A program made the translations under genes and the position numbers. Below are positions 33,674 to 44,759 of a stretch of DNA of 64,000 nt, piece after piece. The DNA is from Mytilisepta virgata (taxonomy: Eukaryota; Mollusca; Bivalvia; Mytilida; Mytilidae). The stretch's first letter is position 1. Each line of letters opens with the position of its first letter. The DNA is taken from positions 26,195,139 to 26,259,138 of the forward strand of contig CM051512.1 of assembly GCA_028015205.1 (NCBI GenBank), written 5' to 3'. The notes under the pieces are model-generated. The model was not told where the DNA came from and searched no databases. It was given only the letters and a program-made list of their open reading frames with translations.

Positions 33674-33838
33674 TATCAATGTCTTGGGGTTGTGATCGTA
33701 TAGTTTGTAACTTCAGATAAACTAAAAGACGTTTGGTTTGTTTAACTTTCTAATGGACTTCTAATGGATACAATGACGTTACAATAAGTGTATGGTAACG
33801 GCGCGTAACATAATCATAGTAGTGTGCGATTCCTGACA
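33674..33838 (-). repeat. 5' LTR of the BEL element
   Basis: 165 bp. Followed on the - strand by TTGGTGCCGTGAC, a candidate tRNA primer-binding site. Confidence 0.92.
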
Positions 33839-33881
33839 GAATATGTCGACTCTGTAATAATGGTTTGGATAACGAAATTCA

Positions 33882-34122
33882 GGAGCCTCTGTGGCCGAGT
33901 GGCCTAGGTAGTTCGTCATGACTATTAATGATCAATAGTCTGTCAACACTGAGGTTGTGAGCTCGAATTTCACCTGTGGCGGGGTGTGTTCGACTCCGGT
34001 CTAAATTGACAAGGTTTGCCAGTTTTCCTACCGAAGGTCGGCGGTTCTCTTCGATTACTCCGGTTCCCTCCACAATAAATGTGATGAAAACGGCGTAAAG
34101 CCCCAACAAAACAAACAAACAA
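33882..34122 (+). mobile_element. tRNA-derived SINE
   Basis: 241 bp. The head GGAGCCTCTGTGGCCGAGTG resembles a type II tRNA 5' half with an A-box (TGGCCGAGTGG). A B-box-like GGTTGTGAGCTCGA follows. The body has 'CCGAAGGTCGGCGGTTCTC' and 'ATTACTCCGGTTCCCTCC'. The tail is (CAAA)n. Flanks ACGAAATTCA (33872-33881) and ACGAATTTCA (34123-34132) match at 9 of 10, a target duplication. An 84-residue minus-strand frame is a by-product. A truncated relative is at 11613-11730. Confidence 0.85.
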
Positions 34123-34132
34123 ACGAATTTCA

Positions 34133-35571
34133 TTATCTCTTCATTTGCAGATATCTACTGTATAAAAAACCTTTGAGTATTTTTTAAAGAAGACATCAGG
34201 TCATTTTAGAACATTCGTAATGTTTTTTATTGACTAACAATGGAATATAAGCCTAAATATTATAAAACCTGTCAATACAATAAAAAATGTCAAGGACGCC
34301 AATACGACAAATACCCGTCCAATATGCCGTATTGACTAGTCAATATGACATATTGGACTGGTTTGTCAATAAAGGTATAATGCAAGGTTTTCCATATTTT
34401 TTCATTGGCTAGCCATATTGGAATATGGCTTGCCTCGGACCAATAACTAAGCCAATATGGAAACCTTACGCAATAATACTATATTATATGTATGTTATTT
34501 AGGCATGCTCAATTAATATAACTTTATAGTTGCTGTACTGTAAATATTATTTTACCTGTCTGTCATCTGATTTATGAACAAATTTAGGGTCCATGTGTTT
34601 ATTATAGAGTTATTTGATAAAAAGCCCTCAAATTTAGGATGGTATAAAGGGTTTTTCTGGAAGGATACTTCGACGTCACAAAAGTGTATCTCTTGGCGAC
34701 GTCATTATCTCCCCCTGCTAAGTTTTTTCACCGACCTTTCTAAAAATGCAAAGAAAATTAGACCTTTATGCGCTACCTTTTGACATATTTAATTGGTTTC
34801 TTTTCTTACGCCAATTTTAATCTAATACTTGCGTATAAATATTCCTAGAATAAGGAAAACCTCTATTTAAATCGTACGTCATTTTTTATATTCCATGACA
34901 ACAAATATGACGTATTTCTATTGTACAAACTGTGGTTTGCTACTTCTTATGTTTTGTTTATTAATATCAGTCGGTTAGAGAGCTCTTAAGAGCTCATGTT
35001 CCTTGTTATAATGTATATATGCAACCCGTCTTTAAATAAAGATTACTTACTTACTTACTTACTTACTTACTTCATTTCTTGATCTAAAGCGTCTCATTTT
35101 GATATTTGGATAAAACTTGAAATGGTGGAAAATGGAAATTTCCAAAAGAGGGTTAAATCAAATTTGCGGAAAATCAAGAAGAAAATCGACACACATTTTG
35201 TAAAATGAAAATCCAGTGGCTGAAATCAGTATAAAAAACTCAAGTCTTTTGTCACACAAAAATTATGATTCACATAACGGGGTGAAAAATACTGATTTTT
35301 TAGTTTTGGGTTGAACAATGTGATTTTTAAAATCTCAAAACTGGAATTTTTTATTTCAAATTTTTTTGCACAGAATCAATGCTTTTGATGAGAAAACAAT
35401 CTACTATGAAAATCAGACGTGTGGGTATTTTTCTGTTTATTACAGTTATTTGAAATTATGAATATATGAAAAATGCATTACCATGTGTCGTTTCTTTTGC
35501 TGACTAGTATAGTACAATATTAAAAAAAAATCTACTTAATTTTCAAAAATTATCCTATCCTAAAATAAGAA
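34133..35571. other. No gene seen; tetranucleotide tail and Tc1-like end
   Basis: AT-rich. A palindrome CCAATATGCCGTATTGACTA with its mirror lies near 34319-34357. (TTAC)n at 35044-35072 follows 'CCCGTCTTTAAATAAAGA', which looks like the 3' tail of a retroposon. TCGTTTCTTTTGC near 35488 resembles the end of the Tc1 element at 4494, perhaps a stray terminus. No coding region. Confidence 0.45.
35044..35072 (+). repeat. (TTAC)n microsatellite, likely retroposon tail
   Basis: Seven TTAC units directly after AATAAAGA. Confidence 0.85.
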
Positions 35572-36428
35572 ATAATTGATTGGTGCCATCCTGTATGGTT
35601 ATTTTAACATGGTTAGGCCCTATTTGTGTTTATGTTTTACACCGAGCGTTAGTGAGGTGTAAAATATTAACAACTATAAGGCCTAACCACGTTAAAATAA
35701 CCATAGAGCATGGCACCAATGAATTGTGTCGATTCTAATAGGATAATATGCATCATTTCTGTAATAGAAGTGAACCCAATAAGGCGTCATTATACGGGCA
35801 GCAATGTCGATTTTAACATAGCAAAAAATTTAACAGAAAAACGTAAAATGTCCTTAAACAAACAAAATAAAATCAGACTTACATTTTTGTGAGATTTTAA
35901 AGCAAATACCAGCGTTCCAGATCCTGTCCAACGTACGATTTTCCGTTTTTGACTGTCGATCTGGCGTCATTTGAATGTATGACCTTATACCTTGGATTGT
36001 GACGTCGCGCTTAATTTCGACGGTCTTACCATTTCGCGTAACAGTTATCGTTGTTGTATTTCGAGCTTTGCTTAATGTTTTCAAAGCGATATATGTAAGA
36101 TAAATTCAGCGAGATGGAAGACTGTGACTTTGATACTTTATTTTATCAACAAAATACAACAGTTTTGTGATTTCATGTGTGCTTCACGCTTCACATCAAC
36201 AACGCATTGTACGCATGTGTCAATAATAATTGTTCTAGATAGAACACGGTTGTGTTTCTATAGCGAAAGCGGCACGTCATATTAGAATTGTAGGTAGAAT
36301 CATGTTATTAACTTACTTAGGACAGGATTATTTAAATCGCTTACTCTGCAGTAATACGCTGGTGACACCACAATTCCCCAATGTAGATTATATAATATAT
36401 ATAATATATCACACTTCCCACATGTTGT

Positions 36429-36954
36429 AGCCTTTCTACTTAAAAAAATGAAACTTTATTAATAAGTACATGAACACATTTTTCTGATTGTTTCCAGGGT
36501 AAATATTCATAATTATTCTAAAAAACGTAAATCATCCTTACTAAAATGGTGAGAAATGGTTACAAAATATTGCCAAGTTCTTTTTATCTGTGATCAAAGT
36601 TTGAAGTTGCTAAAAAGACTCACTAGATTGAAATTTCCTTAGGCTCCTCTATCATGTCTATACTGTTACCGTATTAAAGTCAGATGTTGTTCTGGAGTTA
36701 TGTCGCCTTGTCCGTAAAAAAATCAAATGTGCAAAAAATCACAAAATTAACAATTTTTGGGTAAATTAAAAATCGTGTAGACTTCGATGTGCTCAATATA
36801 TCTTGTTAAAATTTGAAACATACTTTGTTAAGATAAGTATCTTTTAATGGTCAACTGCTAATCAATGCTAAACATATAGCTTCAACTCCTATTTTGTGTT
36901 TTAATTTAATGAAGTTTACCCTTCACTAAATGACAAACGTCAAGTAAAAAGCCT
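36429..36954 (-). mobile_element. MULE-type MITE (family B), copy 4
   Basis: 526 bp, reverse copy. Flanked by a perfect 9-bp repeat ACATGTTGT (36420-36428 and 36955-36963). Lies in the spacer of the long inverted repeat. Confidence 0.93.
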
Positions 36955-36984
36955 ACATGTTGTATTTCTGTGCACCACTTTCAC

Positions 36985-37516
36985 AATCATATATTTGAAT
37001 AATGGGCCCCAATGTTGGAATTAAAAATTGTAAAGTTTTATTGCGCATCTACATACAATGAGATGCAATACTGTGTAGAAATAAAATGTATAAATCTAAA
37101 AAAGAAAGAGGAGTTTAGGTCACAAGCTTAAAATACCAACTTCAAAATTCGAGCACTTTGGGCCTCAAATTTTGAAATCCAAAATTCTAAAATCTTATTG
37201 CACATCTATATATAGTGTATGACAATAGTATATAGAAATAAAATGAATGAAGTGAAAAAAGAAAGACCATTTTATGTTACAAGGTTAAATTCCCCAATTT
37301 TCGAAATTTGACGCCGTTGGCCCTAAGTTTTGAAAATCGAAATTATAAAATCTTATTGCGCATCTGCAGACAGTATGTGACAATACTGTGTAAAAATTAA
37401 ATGCATGAATTTAAGCATGAAAGAGGAGTTCAGGCCACAAGAAAGTGTGACGGACGGACGGACAGACAGACGGCGCGATTACAATACCCCACAACTTTCT
37501 TCGAAAGTGCGGGGAT
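36985..37516 (-). repeat. CCCCGCACTT-family repeat, best copy
   Basis: On the - strand it starts with ATCCCCGCACTTTCGAAG, AAGTTGTGGGGTATTG, a GTCCGTCCGTC run, then three diverged sub-units of about 120 bp with 'GTATTGTCACATACTG', 'GATGCGCAATAAGATTTTA' and 'TTTCGAAAATTGGGG'. Non-coding. This copy shows the family order used to interpret 5833-7880 and 9120-9375. Confidence 0.75.
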
Positions 37517-38411
37517 AATTATTCAAAAGTAACCAGAAATTCTACATAAACACAGTCTTTAACTCAGATTATGAATATCTTGTAACATTCGGCGAATACA
37601 AAATCAACATATGTTGTTGGGTTAATCAGTGCAGTTGTCAATATTTAAATTAATATATTCTGAATTTTACAATGAAATTAACTACGATTCTAATATGACG
37701 TGCCACTTTCGCTATAGAAACACAACCGTGTTCTATATAGAACAATTATTATTGAACATGCGTACAATGCGTTGTTGACGTGAAGCGTGTTGCACACAAT
37801 TCAATTCAATTAAATTAATTTTATTGATGTAGAGTCCAAACACTGAACTATCATCAATATAAACACATACAAATACTTTTACAATACAAATCAAAAGAAC
37901 ATTTTAAACTAAAAATTAACAGTAAAGTAGGATCTTCTGTTAACGCTTGGTGCAGCACTAGATGGACACATCCATTGTAAACATTGTATCTGGTACCCAA
38001 ATCATCTATAGATAGGTGATAAAGATTTCTGGCGTTAGTTGAACATCCTAAGTAAAGGAAAATATAAATAGGGACACCACACCTGAGGCTTACATAACAA
38101 ACACTGAATTATCTCCCCTATATCACTATCTTAAGACTTCCTTTAAAGATTTATTTAATTGGTAAATTTTTTGTACACCATTAATTTTTATTTTGCAAAT
38201 GTCCAGATCAGAACTTAATATGAATTTAAATTTTTCATAATCAGGGAGTTTTAAAAAAGAAGGAGCAACTAATAAAATATTATCAAATAATTCAGATCTC
38301 TCACTTTGCATTGCAGAACATTTCATAATAAAATGGAAGTCATGTTCTATCCACTTTACACAATTTACAAATTCTTTGTTCTAATGGTATATTATTATAT
38401 CTTCCTCTCTC

Positions 38412-38578
38412 AATGAGGAACCAGAGTGAGTTATCTTTTCCTAACCAATGTAGATAAGGGAGATAATTAAATTCTCTCCCTTTTGTCCTGAGGTTAAAAG
38501 GGAGACAAATTTATTATCTCCCTTACAAAAATGTACCTACATTGGTTAGGAAAAGATAACTCACTCTGGTTTCTCATT
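38412..38578. mobile_element. Near-perfect foldback element, 167 bp
   Basis: AATGAGGAACCAGAGTGAGT at the left is mirrored at the right end; loop GTCCTGAGGTT. Almost identical to 44451-44607, differing by a 10-bp insertion in one arm. It splits the LINE frame between 'SNSILE' and the Cys-rich part. Confidence 0.9.
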
Positions 38579-38678
38579 TCTAAAATACTATTACTTATTC
38601 TAAGTTTAATAAACGGAACAATAGTTTGCTTGTTTAAATTTGTTTGAATAAAGGTATTTCGCTCTACAAAACTATGAC

Positions 38679-38960
38679 TTAAGGTGGTACCCAACACTAC
38701 AGGGAGATAACTCTTAAAAATCACCAGAGCGTTTTAATCAAATTTAATAGGTAAAGAGAAATTAAGCTTCTCTATGATAAAAATCGATGTTTGCCAAACT
38801 GCTATATATTCAATGAAATTATTCCCATGAAGTGTGAAATTCTATTTAATAAAAAAAATCAACATGTATGTCAACGGGTCAAAGTAAATATTTCCTAAAA
38901 ATTTTATGAAAATTAAACGAGCCAAATTTATTTCAGTCAAGGTGTTGGGTACCACCTTAA
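38679..38960. mobile_element. MITE with 19-bp perfect inverted ends
   Basis: TTAAGGTGGTACCCAACAC at 38679-38697 is exactly mirrored at 38942-38960. 282 bp, TTAA at both edges. Interrupts the LINE. Confidence 0.9.
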
Positions 38961-39614
38961 TTTTACAGTATGTCGTAAGTTTATTCCCGGCATCTGTCTG
39001 GTTTCCTCTTTGTGATTTGGTGCATTTAGTACTGTATACAATTTGATTCCAATATAATATAAATTTTCTTTCTATACATTTGTGAATCGAGAATAAAAGT
39101 TTATTTTTAGAAAAAGTACATTGGTTGTTACAAACATGTTCAAAACCATTTTCAATTAGACAAATCTTAATTTTATTACACAGACTACTATTCATGGAGT
39201 AATTATCTCTATATGAATGATATATTAATTTTTCACTTTTTGCATCCAATAAGTGGAGCCAAAAGTTAATTGTGAATTTTATTGACTATAGTGTTAGAGG
39301 AAAAAGTCCTAACTCCCCAAGAACAGCTGTTAGATGCAGTTTTTTGAACTCCCAGAATGTATTTTGAAAATAGAAGAAGTAAATTTGTCTGGTATAAATT
39401 TATCAATATTTATCAATATTAAAATTGATGTTTCCCTTTATAAGGGAATCTAAACACCAGATCTCACAACAGTATAAAAAGTTTGGCTTTACACACGATT
39501 CAAAAAGTTTAATATAGGAGACAACAATCATGTTTTCAGAGTCAATAGATTTTAATTTACAAAACATGGCCTTGTTAGCTTTCTTTGACAAAAGTAGGGA
39601 TGCATAGTAAATTA

Positions 39615-39700
39615 AGGGACGAGATCAAAAGTTCAATGTTCTGATGTATGTGAATTAAGTTTTTTTTTTTATCCTACATTGAACTTTTGATCTCGCCCCT
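39615..39700. repeat. Foldback, 25-bp arms
   Basis: GACGAGATCAAAAGTTCAAT (within 39615-39639) is mirrored at 39676-39700. Interrupts the LINE. Confidence 0.85.
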
Positions 39701-40794
39701 AACCAGATGGTTTGAAATCAATACCCAAGTACTAATATTCTGATACAAGTTCAATGATCTGTGTTTCATATAAGAGAAACCTTTGAGGACCTTACCGGAC
39801 TTATTGAAAATCATAATTTTAGTTTTGTGTGTATTTACTGTTAAATTCCATATATCACAATACTTTTAATTTATTCAATAAATTCTGGAGACCTTCAGCT
39901 GATTGCGATATTATAGAGTAAGCAGGAAGCCGCTTTACCGTTTAATTCCCATGAAATCACTAAACTGTTGTATTTTGTTGATAAAATAAAGTTTCAAAGT
40001 CAAATTCGTCCATCCCACTGAATCTATCTTACATATATCACTTTGCAACCATTAAGCAAAGCTCGAAATACAACAACGATAACTGTCACGCGAAATGGTA
40101 TGACCGTCGAAAGGGCGACGTCGCAATCCAAAGTATAACGTCATACATTCAAATGACGCCAGATCGACAGTCAAAAAAGGAAAATCGTACGTTGGACAGG
40201 ATCTGGAACGCTGGTATTTGCTTTAAAATCTCACAAAAATGTAAGTCTGATTTTATTTTGTTTATTTAAAGACATATTAGGTTTTTATGTAAAAGGTTTT
40301 GCCTTGTTAAAATCGACATGGCTGCCTTATATGGTTCGCTTTGATTACAGAAATGATGCATATTGTCCTATTAGAATCGAAATAATTCATTGGTGCCATG
40401 CTCTATAGTTATTTTAACATGATTAGAGCATGGAATCAATGAATTATTTCTTAAAATAAAAATTTTCGAATTTTATTAGAAAGTGCCTAAAAGAGAGAAT
40501 GATCCCGATAAAAAAAAAAAAACAAAAAACATTATTATTTCCTTTACCGTTGATATTGAATGTTAACAATACATAATATTATGAAAAAATAAATAATTTC
40601 TCTGCTGAAATGTAAAAGTGATTGAATCACGTTAATTTTAACAAAACATTCTAAATAATTGGATAATGTTCTGTTGGAACCCATTATGCATTATTCATTT
40701 GTAAATGTTATTTGAAAATATTTATTAATTCATTTCATTCAGAAAGTAACTATTTCATAATATTATAACTAATAACAACATGAATAATAGGAAA

Positions 40795-40927
40795 GTTCAA
40801 CATATGACATACCAATCAATCGACGTCCCCCAACAGACTGAATCCAGGACAAAAAATAACGTAAACGAGAACAAAACAAACACAAACGAGACAGAGATTC
40901 AGGATGGTCTGACTTGGTATAGACATT
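40795..40927 (-). repeat. Dispersed repeat fragment shared with 54285-54450
   Basis: Both places share 'AGGAAAGTCATC', 'AATCAATC', 'GGACAAAAAATAA', 'CACAAAC' and 'GTCTAACTTGGTA.AGACA'. It probably belongs to an end of a Penelope-like element (inference). Confidence 0.5.
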
Positions 40928-42045
40928 AGGTGCATTCATGGCCTAATACCAGGGGCTACAAATTGTTACCAATGGCAGAATTATAACTACGAACGATTGG
41001 TGTAACACAATGTTACACAATGGTTACCGTTGGTATCACAATGGTTACACAATACTTACAGTTGGGTACAAATACGGTCATTTATATTCCATTGGTTACC
41101 ATCGTCATCAAATGGGTCTTTTTCTTTATTTTCTACCAAATGCGACCATACAGTTCCGAGGAATATCCAAATATACTTGTCAACATATTTTTGCTAGAAT
41201 CCCTGATAAAATCTGCAAGGGGTCTGGGGACCTGGGAACCGCTCAAGGTCCCTGTGGGTCCAGGACGAAGCCCCGCGGTCGAAAACGATTTTAAGGTATT
41301 TGGAAGATGTATCCAGAGTGCAAAAATGTGAATAAATGTTTATGGATATTACTTTATTTTGATGTAATATATTATCTTAATTCTTGATATTTTGACTGGA
41401 ACAGCATTAATGAAAACACCAGATGTAAATACATATGGGTATCCACTGTGATGAAGACCTTGTGGTGACTTCTGAATTGGTGTCTTTATTAAGAGAAGTG
41501 ATTTTGTCTAACTTACATTATTATTATAAGTATAAGCACTGAATAAATCCCTGAGAAATTTAGAAATCCCGGAGAATATTACAGTCCACCCGATAACCCG
41601 GTAATGTGGTCAAATTTCCGGAAATTCGGGAGAAATCCGGAGCATTGGCATGTATGTCCAAAATGTCGTACAAATTTGCAATAGCCGAATTAATTCACCA
41701 CAGTAACAATATTAATCAATCCTTGTTGGCTTTATATCACCATCGATTAAGCACTGATGTCCTGCTGATTAAAACAACACGACGGGAGGTACCAAAAGTT
41801 GAAAGTTGTAATTTGTAGTTTTTTCCATCAATATCTGGTATTATTATTTCCGACAAATCGCGGATTGTAACTTTATTCGCCATTTTTAATGAGTCACAGG
41901 ATCGTTGGTAAAACTACCCGTGCGCTAGTCTCTGCAGAATCGACGGCCAATAAAAAATACCAGTGGTACCAAATGGCAGCCATTGGCAACCCATTGTTAA
42001 TTGACCTTGCCTACGGATACCATTGGCAGAACTCCGAATGCACCT
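40928..42045. mobile_element. Putative 1.1-kb element with AGGTGCATTC ends
   Basis: AGGTGCATTC at 40928-40937 is mirrored by GAATGCACCT at 42036-42045, and the left end coincides with the break in the neighbouring repeat. Inside, ACCATTGG/CCAATGG-type words recur near both ends. Open frames of 94-103 residues at 41010-41331 show no domain. Only 10 bp of terminal symmetry, so tentative. Confidence 0.45.
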
Positions 42046-42669
42046 CATGAGCCTTTTTGAACATAAAATTAATTTATATTTATCCTTCTTATGAATCAAC
42101 TTGATCATTTCTAATTTATCATGTAAATATGATGATACGTAAATAACTTAACTATGTAAATTTGATAAGGAAAGTACATCAGGGTTTTAAATTTCAACTT
42201 GAAACACAATTTAGGCAAAATCTTCCTCCAATCATAATTCTTTTGTATTCTTAAGTTTGTTAGATTATATATACAAGAACAATGATTTATTAATTTTTTA
42301 GTTTAATCTACACTATTATTGTTTTTGTCCTGTAATATCAACATCAAAATGATTATTTCTTACAATTAAAAAAATCGTAGATTCTTATAACCATTAAAAA
42401 AACAAATACATCTCTTATGTATTTGTTATATTAAAATTTTGATTTATCAATACAAACTTTTACTAGGTTGTTATAGCAAAAGTTTGTATTGATAAATCAA
42501 AATTTTAATATAACATATTCGACACCTGTTGTTTCTTTGTTGTAAGGTTGTAGGATAAAAATCGACATCTTGGGCAAAATTTATTTTTCTAAGTACGGAT
42601 GAAAATATATCTTTTTATACAGCCAAAATCTGCCATTATGTTTTAATCAGAAGAAATGTATTATATAAC

Positions 42670-42704
<35 letters not shown>

Positions 42705-43395
42705 TAATTGTGTATTTTAATAGTTTGCTTGAAAATGTATTTTAATAATAGTCATGATAGTCTATCGTATAACTTACGTTATTTTTTAATAATCTCCCGT
42801 AACTCTTTTCATGGTGGCTTTCTTTTTACATTCTCTGTAAGTTTTAATGTATTTTTATATATTTATATGTACATATGTGTTGTGAGAGGTGAGACTTAAA
42901 AAAGAATTGTCTTGTCTTGTCTATATTTACATGTGCTGTCTGATTAAACCGTGCTTACTATTATGACATGCACGAAATTAATGCGTTTAATGAATGATAA
43001 TTGATGCTCATCGATTAATTTCTTTAAAATGCAGTAATACTGAACATCGATCGATACCGTATATGATTGAAGAAAGAACGGAACGGATTTTTAGATAACT
43101 GAGGTAAAGAGACTAACAAAAAGTTACAACATAGAGTGGAGTTCCCTAAAAAGATCGTGTCCACACAAAATTTAAAAATCAATACTCAAAATGAAGATCG
43201 TTATATAACGTGAAACTTTAGAATATAAGAATACAAACGTGAATTTTTACTAGATAACATTTTGTTCGCTACCGAGATTCCGTATATCGTCAAGTTATCG
43301 GAATTCCAATGGCGACAAATCACAATTTATATCTAAAATTAGCAAAGACCCAACGAAACAACATTTGATGAAAATTTAATAGCAATTTTAGATAT
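42046..43395. other. No gene seen; hairpin and AT microsatellite
   Basis: Very AT-rich. Contains the palindrome 42424-42515 and an (AT)n tract at about 42677-42702. No coding region recognised. Confidence 0.45.
42424..42515. repeat. Perfect palindrome, 38-bp arms
   Basis: The arm at 42424-42461 (TGTTATATTAAAATTTTGAT, then TTATCAATACAAACTTTT) is exactly mirrored at 42478-42515 across a 16-base loop. Confidence 0.95.
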
Positions 43396-43845
43396 TTGGA
43401 TGATATTTTGGATGTCAATAATGACGACTTCAGTATGTACACTAAAGAGATTCATCCTATTGAACTTGCTTTAAATAAAGCTAATACTAACAATAAACAC
43501 TGTCCTTTCCTGGATCCTGATATCTATACCTCTATCGGGAAGCTTAATACTAAAATTTACGATAAGAGAGATGATTTTTCATTTCCTATTGTTAATTATC
43601 CGATTTTAGATGGCGACTTTTTGAACGAAATAAATCTCTGTATTACTGAAAAAGTATTACACCAGGGATTTCGATATCACAAACTTGTCAAAACGTTTAC
43701 TAAATTTTATCATCGGTACAAGGACCTCATTCGTAAATACACGTATAAATCAACGTGCAAACATCATATATGTTCAGGTATTTCACATCCCATCTTTTAT
43801 GGTAATATACTATACAAAGCACAAAAATGTTGTCATTTACTTTAA
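43396..43845 (+). pseudogene. Penelope-like reverse transcriptase fragment
   Basis: A 149-residue open stretch from the palm/thumb end of a reverse transcriptase. YLDDILDVN precedes and includes its start (catalytic YxDD just upstream of 43396). IHPIELALNKANT, then CPFLDPDIYTSIGKLNTKIY and KRDDFSFPIVNYP follow, and GFRYHKLVKTFTKFYHRY near the end. Similar text is at 55020-55540 (- strand). The YGVY..QL.R block expected between DGDF and ..RNLCITEK is deleted. The PLE assignment rests on motif memory and is moderate. Confidence 0.65.
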
Positions 43846-43850
43846 ACACA

Positions 43851-44450
43851 CTTATCTACAAGGGAGATAGTTACGATACCGTTGTCAAATCATTAAAGAT
43901 GGCATCTTTTGGAATTAATATTGAGTCACTCATAGGGTCTTTGCATCGAAAATAAACACATTTATTCTAAAACCAGTTGTTGGCATGATACGGGTTATGT
44001 TCTTCTCGTATAATTTATGATGACATCATACTAAACACCTAACGGGAGGGATTGTGGCTGATTTTCTATATGATATAGACATAATCTTTCGATCAGTTTA
44101 ATTGAGGTCTGGACCTGGCATGTCAGTAACTGCTAGTAGTCCTATATTAATATATATTGATCATTGTCAATTTGCTTAGTTAATTTCTTCTGTTACCTTT
44201 TCTAACATCGGACTCGGGCAAATTTTGAACTGAGTTTTACTGTGTGTATCGCTATGTGTTTGTTTACTCCAAATTGGCTATAGTCATAGTGGGAGGGTTG
44301 AGATCTCATAAAACATGTTTAATCCCATCGCATTTTTGCGCCTGTCCCAAGTCAGGAACCTCTAACCTTTGTAAGTGTGTAACTTATCAGTGTGTTTGCG
44401 TATTTTGAATAGGGCGGACGTAGTTTTTCTTTGTCAAAATATATTTCAAT
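43851..44450. other. No gene seen
   Basis: Probably the 3' continuation of the neighbouring retroelement fragment; no coding frame or clear boundary. Confidence 0.35.
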
Positions 44451-44607
44451 AATGAGGAACCAGAGTGAGTTATCTTTTCCTAACCAATGTAGGTAAGGGA
44501 GATAATTAAATTTTCTCCCTTTTGTCCTGAGGCTAAAAGGGAGACAAATTTATTATCTCCCTTACCTACATTGGTTAGGAAAAGAGAACTCACTCTGGTT
44601 CCTCATT
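44451..44607. mobile_element. Near-perfect foldback element, 157 bp
   Basis: Arms of about 73 bp (from AATGAGGAACCAGAGTGAGT) around loop GTCCTGAGGCT. Nearly identical to 38412-38578. No clear target duplication. Confidence 0.93.
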
Positions 44608-44759
44608 GTCAACGTAGTTGACATTAAGTAACTTTATTTTGAAATAAAATATATCAACGCTGTTGGTATTAAATTAATAAACTGTACCCATAGGTATATT
44701 TTATGACATCTGCCGTAAACAGGTAAAAAGACCGATTTACGGTAATACCACAAGATAAG

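Larger units (their letters stand above)
30338..33838 (-). mobile_element. BEL/Pao LTR retrotransposon, internally deleted
   Basis: Two 165-bp LTRs (30338-30502 and 33674-33838) differ at only two positions and are flanked by a perfect 5-bp duplication GAATA (30333-30337 and 33839-33843). On the - strand the LTR starts TGTCAGG, and a candidate primer-binding site (TTGGTGCCGTGAC) follows the 5' LTR. Inside are gag, protease and reverse transcriptase regions in BEL order. RNase H is cut short and integrase is missing, so the copy cannot transpose alone. LTR similarity indicates a recent insertion. Confidence 0.95.
37798..39950 (-). pseudogene. 5'-truncated LINE (non-LTR retrotransposon)
   Basis: On the - strand it encodes only the C-terminal end of a LINE reverse-transcriptase protein, with stops and frameshifts. 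It contains KTKI.IFNKSGK-type text near 39830, KKANKAMFCKLKSI and LFESCVKPNFLYCCEIW (39403-39591), KLRISNSILE and a Cys-rich stretch C..C...H....C near 38300-38380, then ELFDNILLVAP. It ends in an (AATTG)n-like tail at 37798-37815. Boundaries are exact because the uninterrupted site survives in the opposite arm near 36190. No target duplication is obvious. Three smaller elements interrupt it (38412, 38679, 39615). Confidence 0.8.
35572..40450. repeat. Long inverted repeat, right arm split by a LINE
   Basis: The left arm (35572-36296) is mirrored by 37672-37797 joined to 39951-40450. Shared text includes GGATCTGGAACGCTGGTATT, AAAATCGTACGTTGGACAGG, GAACACGGTTGTGTTTCTAT and CAACGCATTGTACGCATG. 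Joining 37797 to 39951 restores continuity exactly, so 37798-39950 is a later insertion. The spacer carries a family B MITE and a CCCCGCACTT repeat. Each arm's outer end is itself palindromic (35572-35725 and about 40382-40450: TGGTGCCAT and ATGGCACCA). The 76-residue frame in the left arm is broken in the right arm and is not supported as a gene. Confidence 0.85.

Noticed and set aside
33879..34133. 84-residue minus-strand frame with a hydrophobic start
   Set aside because: It is the antisense of a tRNA-derived SINE with its target duplication.
35854..36084. 76-residue frame in the left arm of the long inverted repeat
   Set aside because: The matching right arm has frame-breaking differences and no domain is recognisable.
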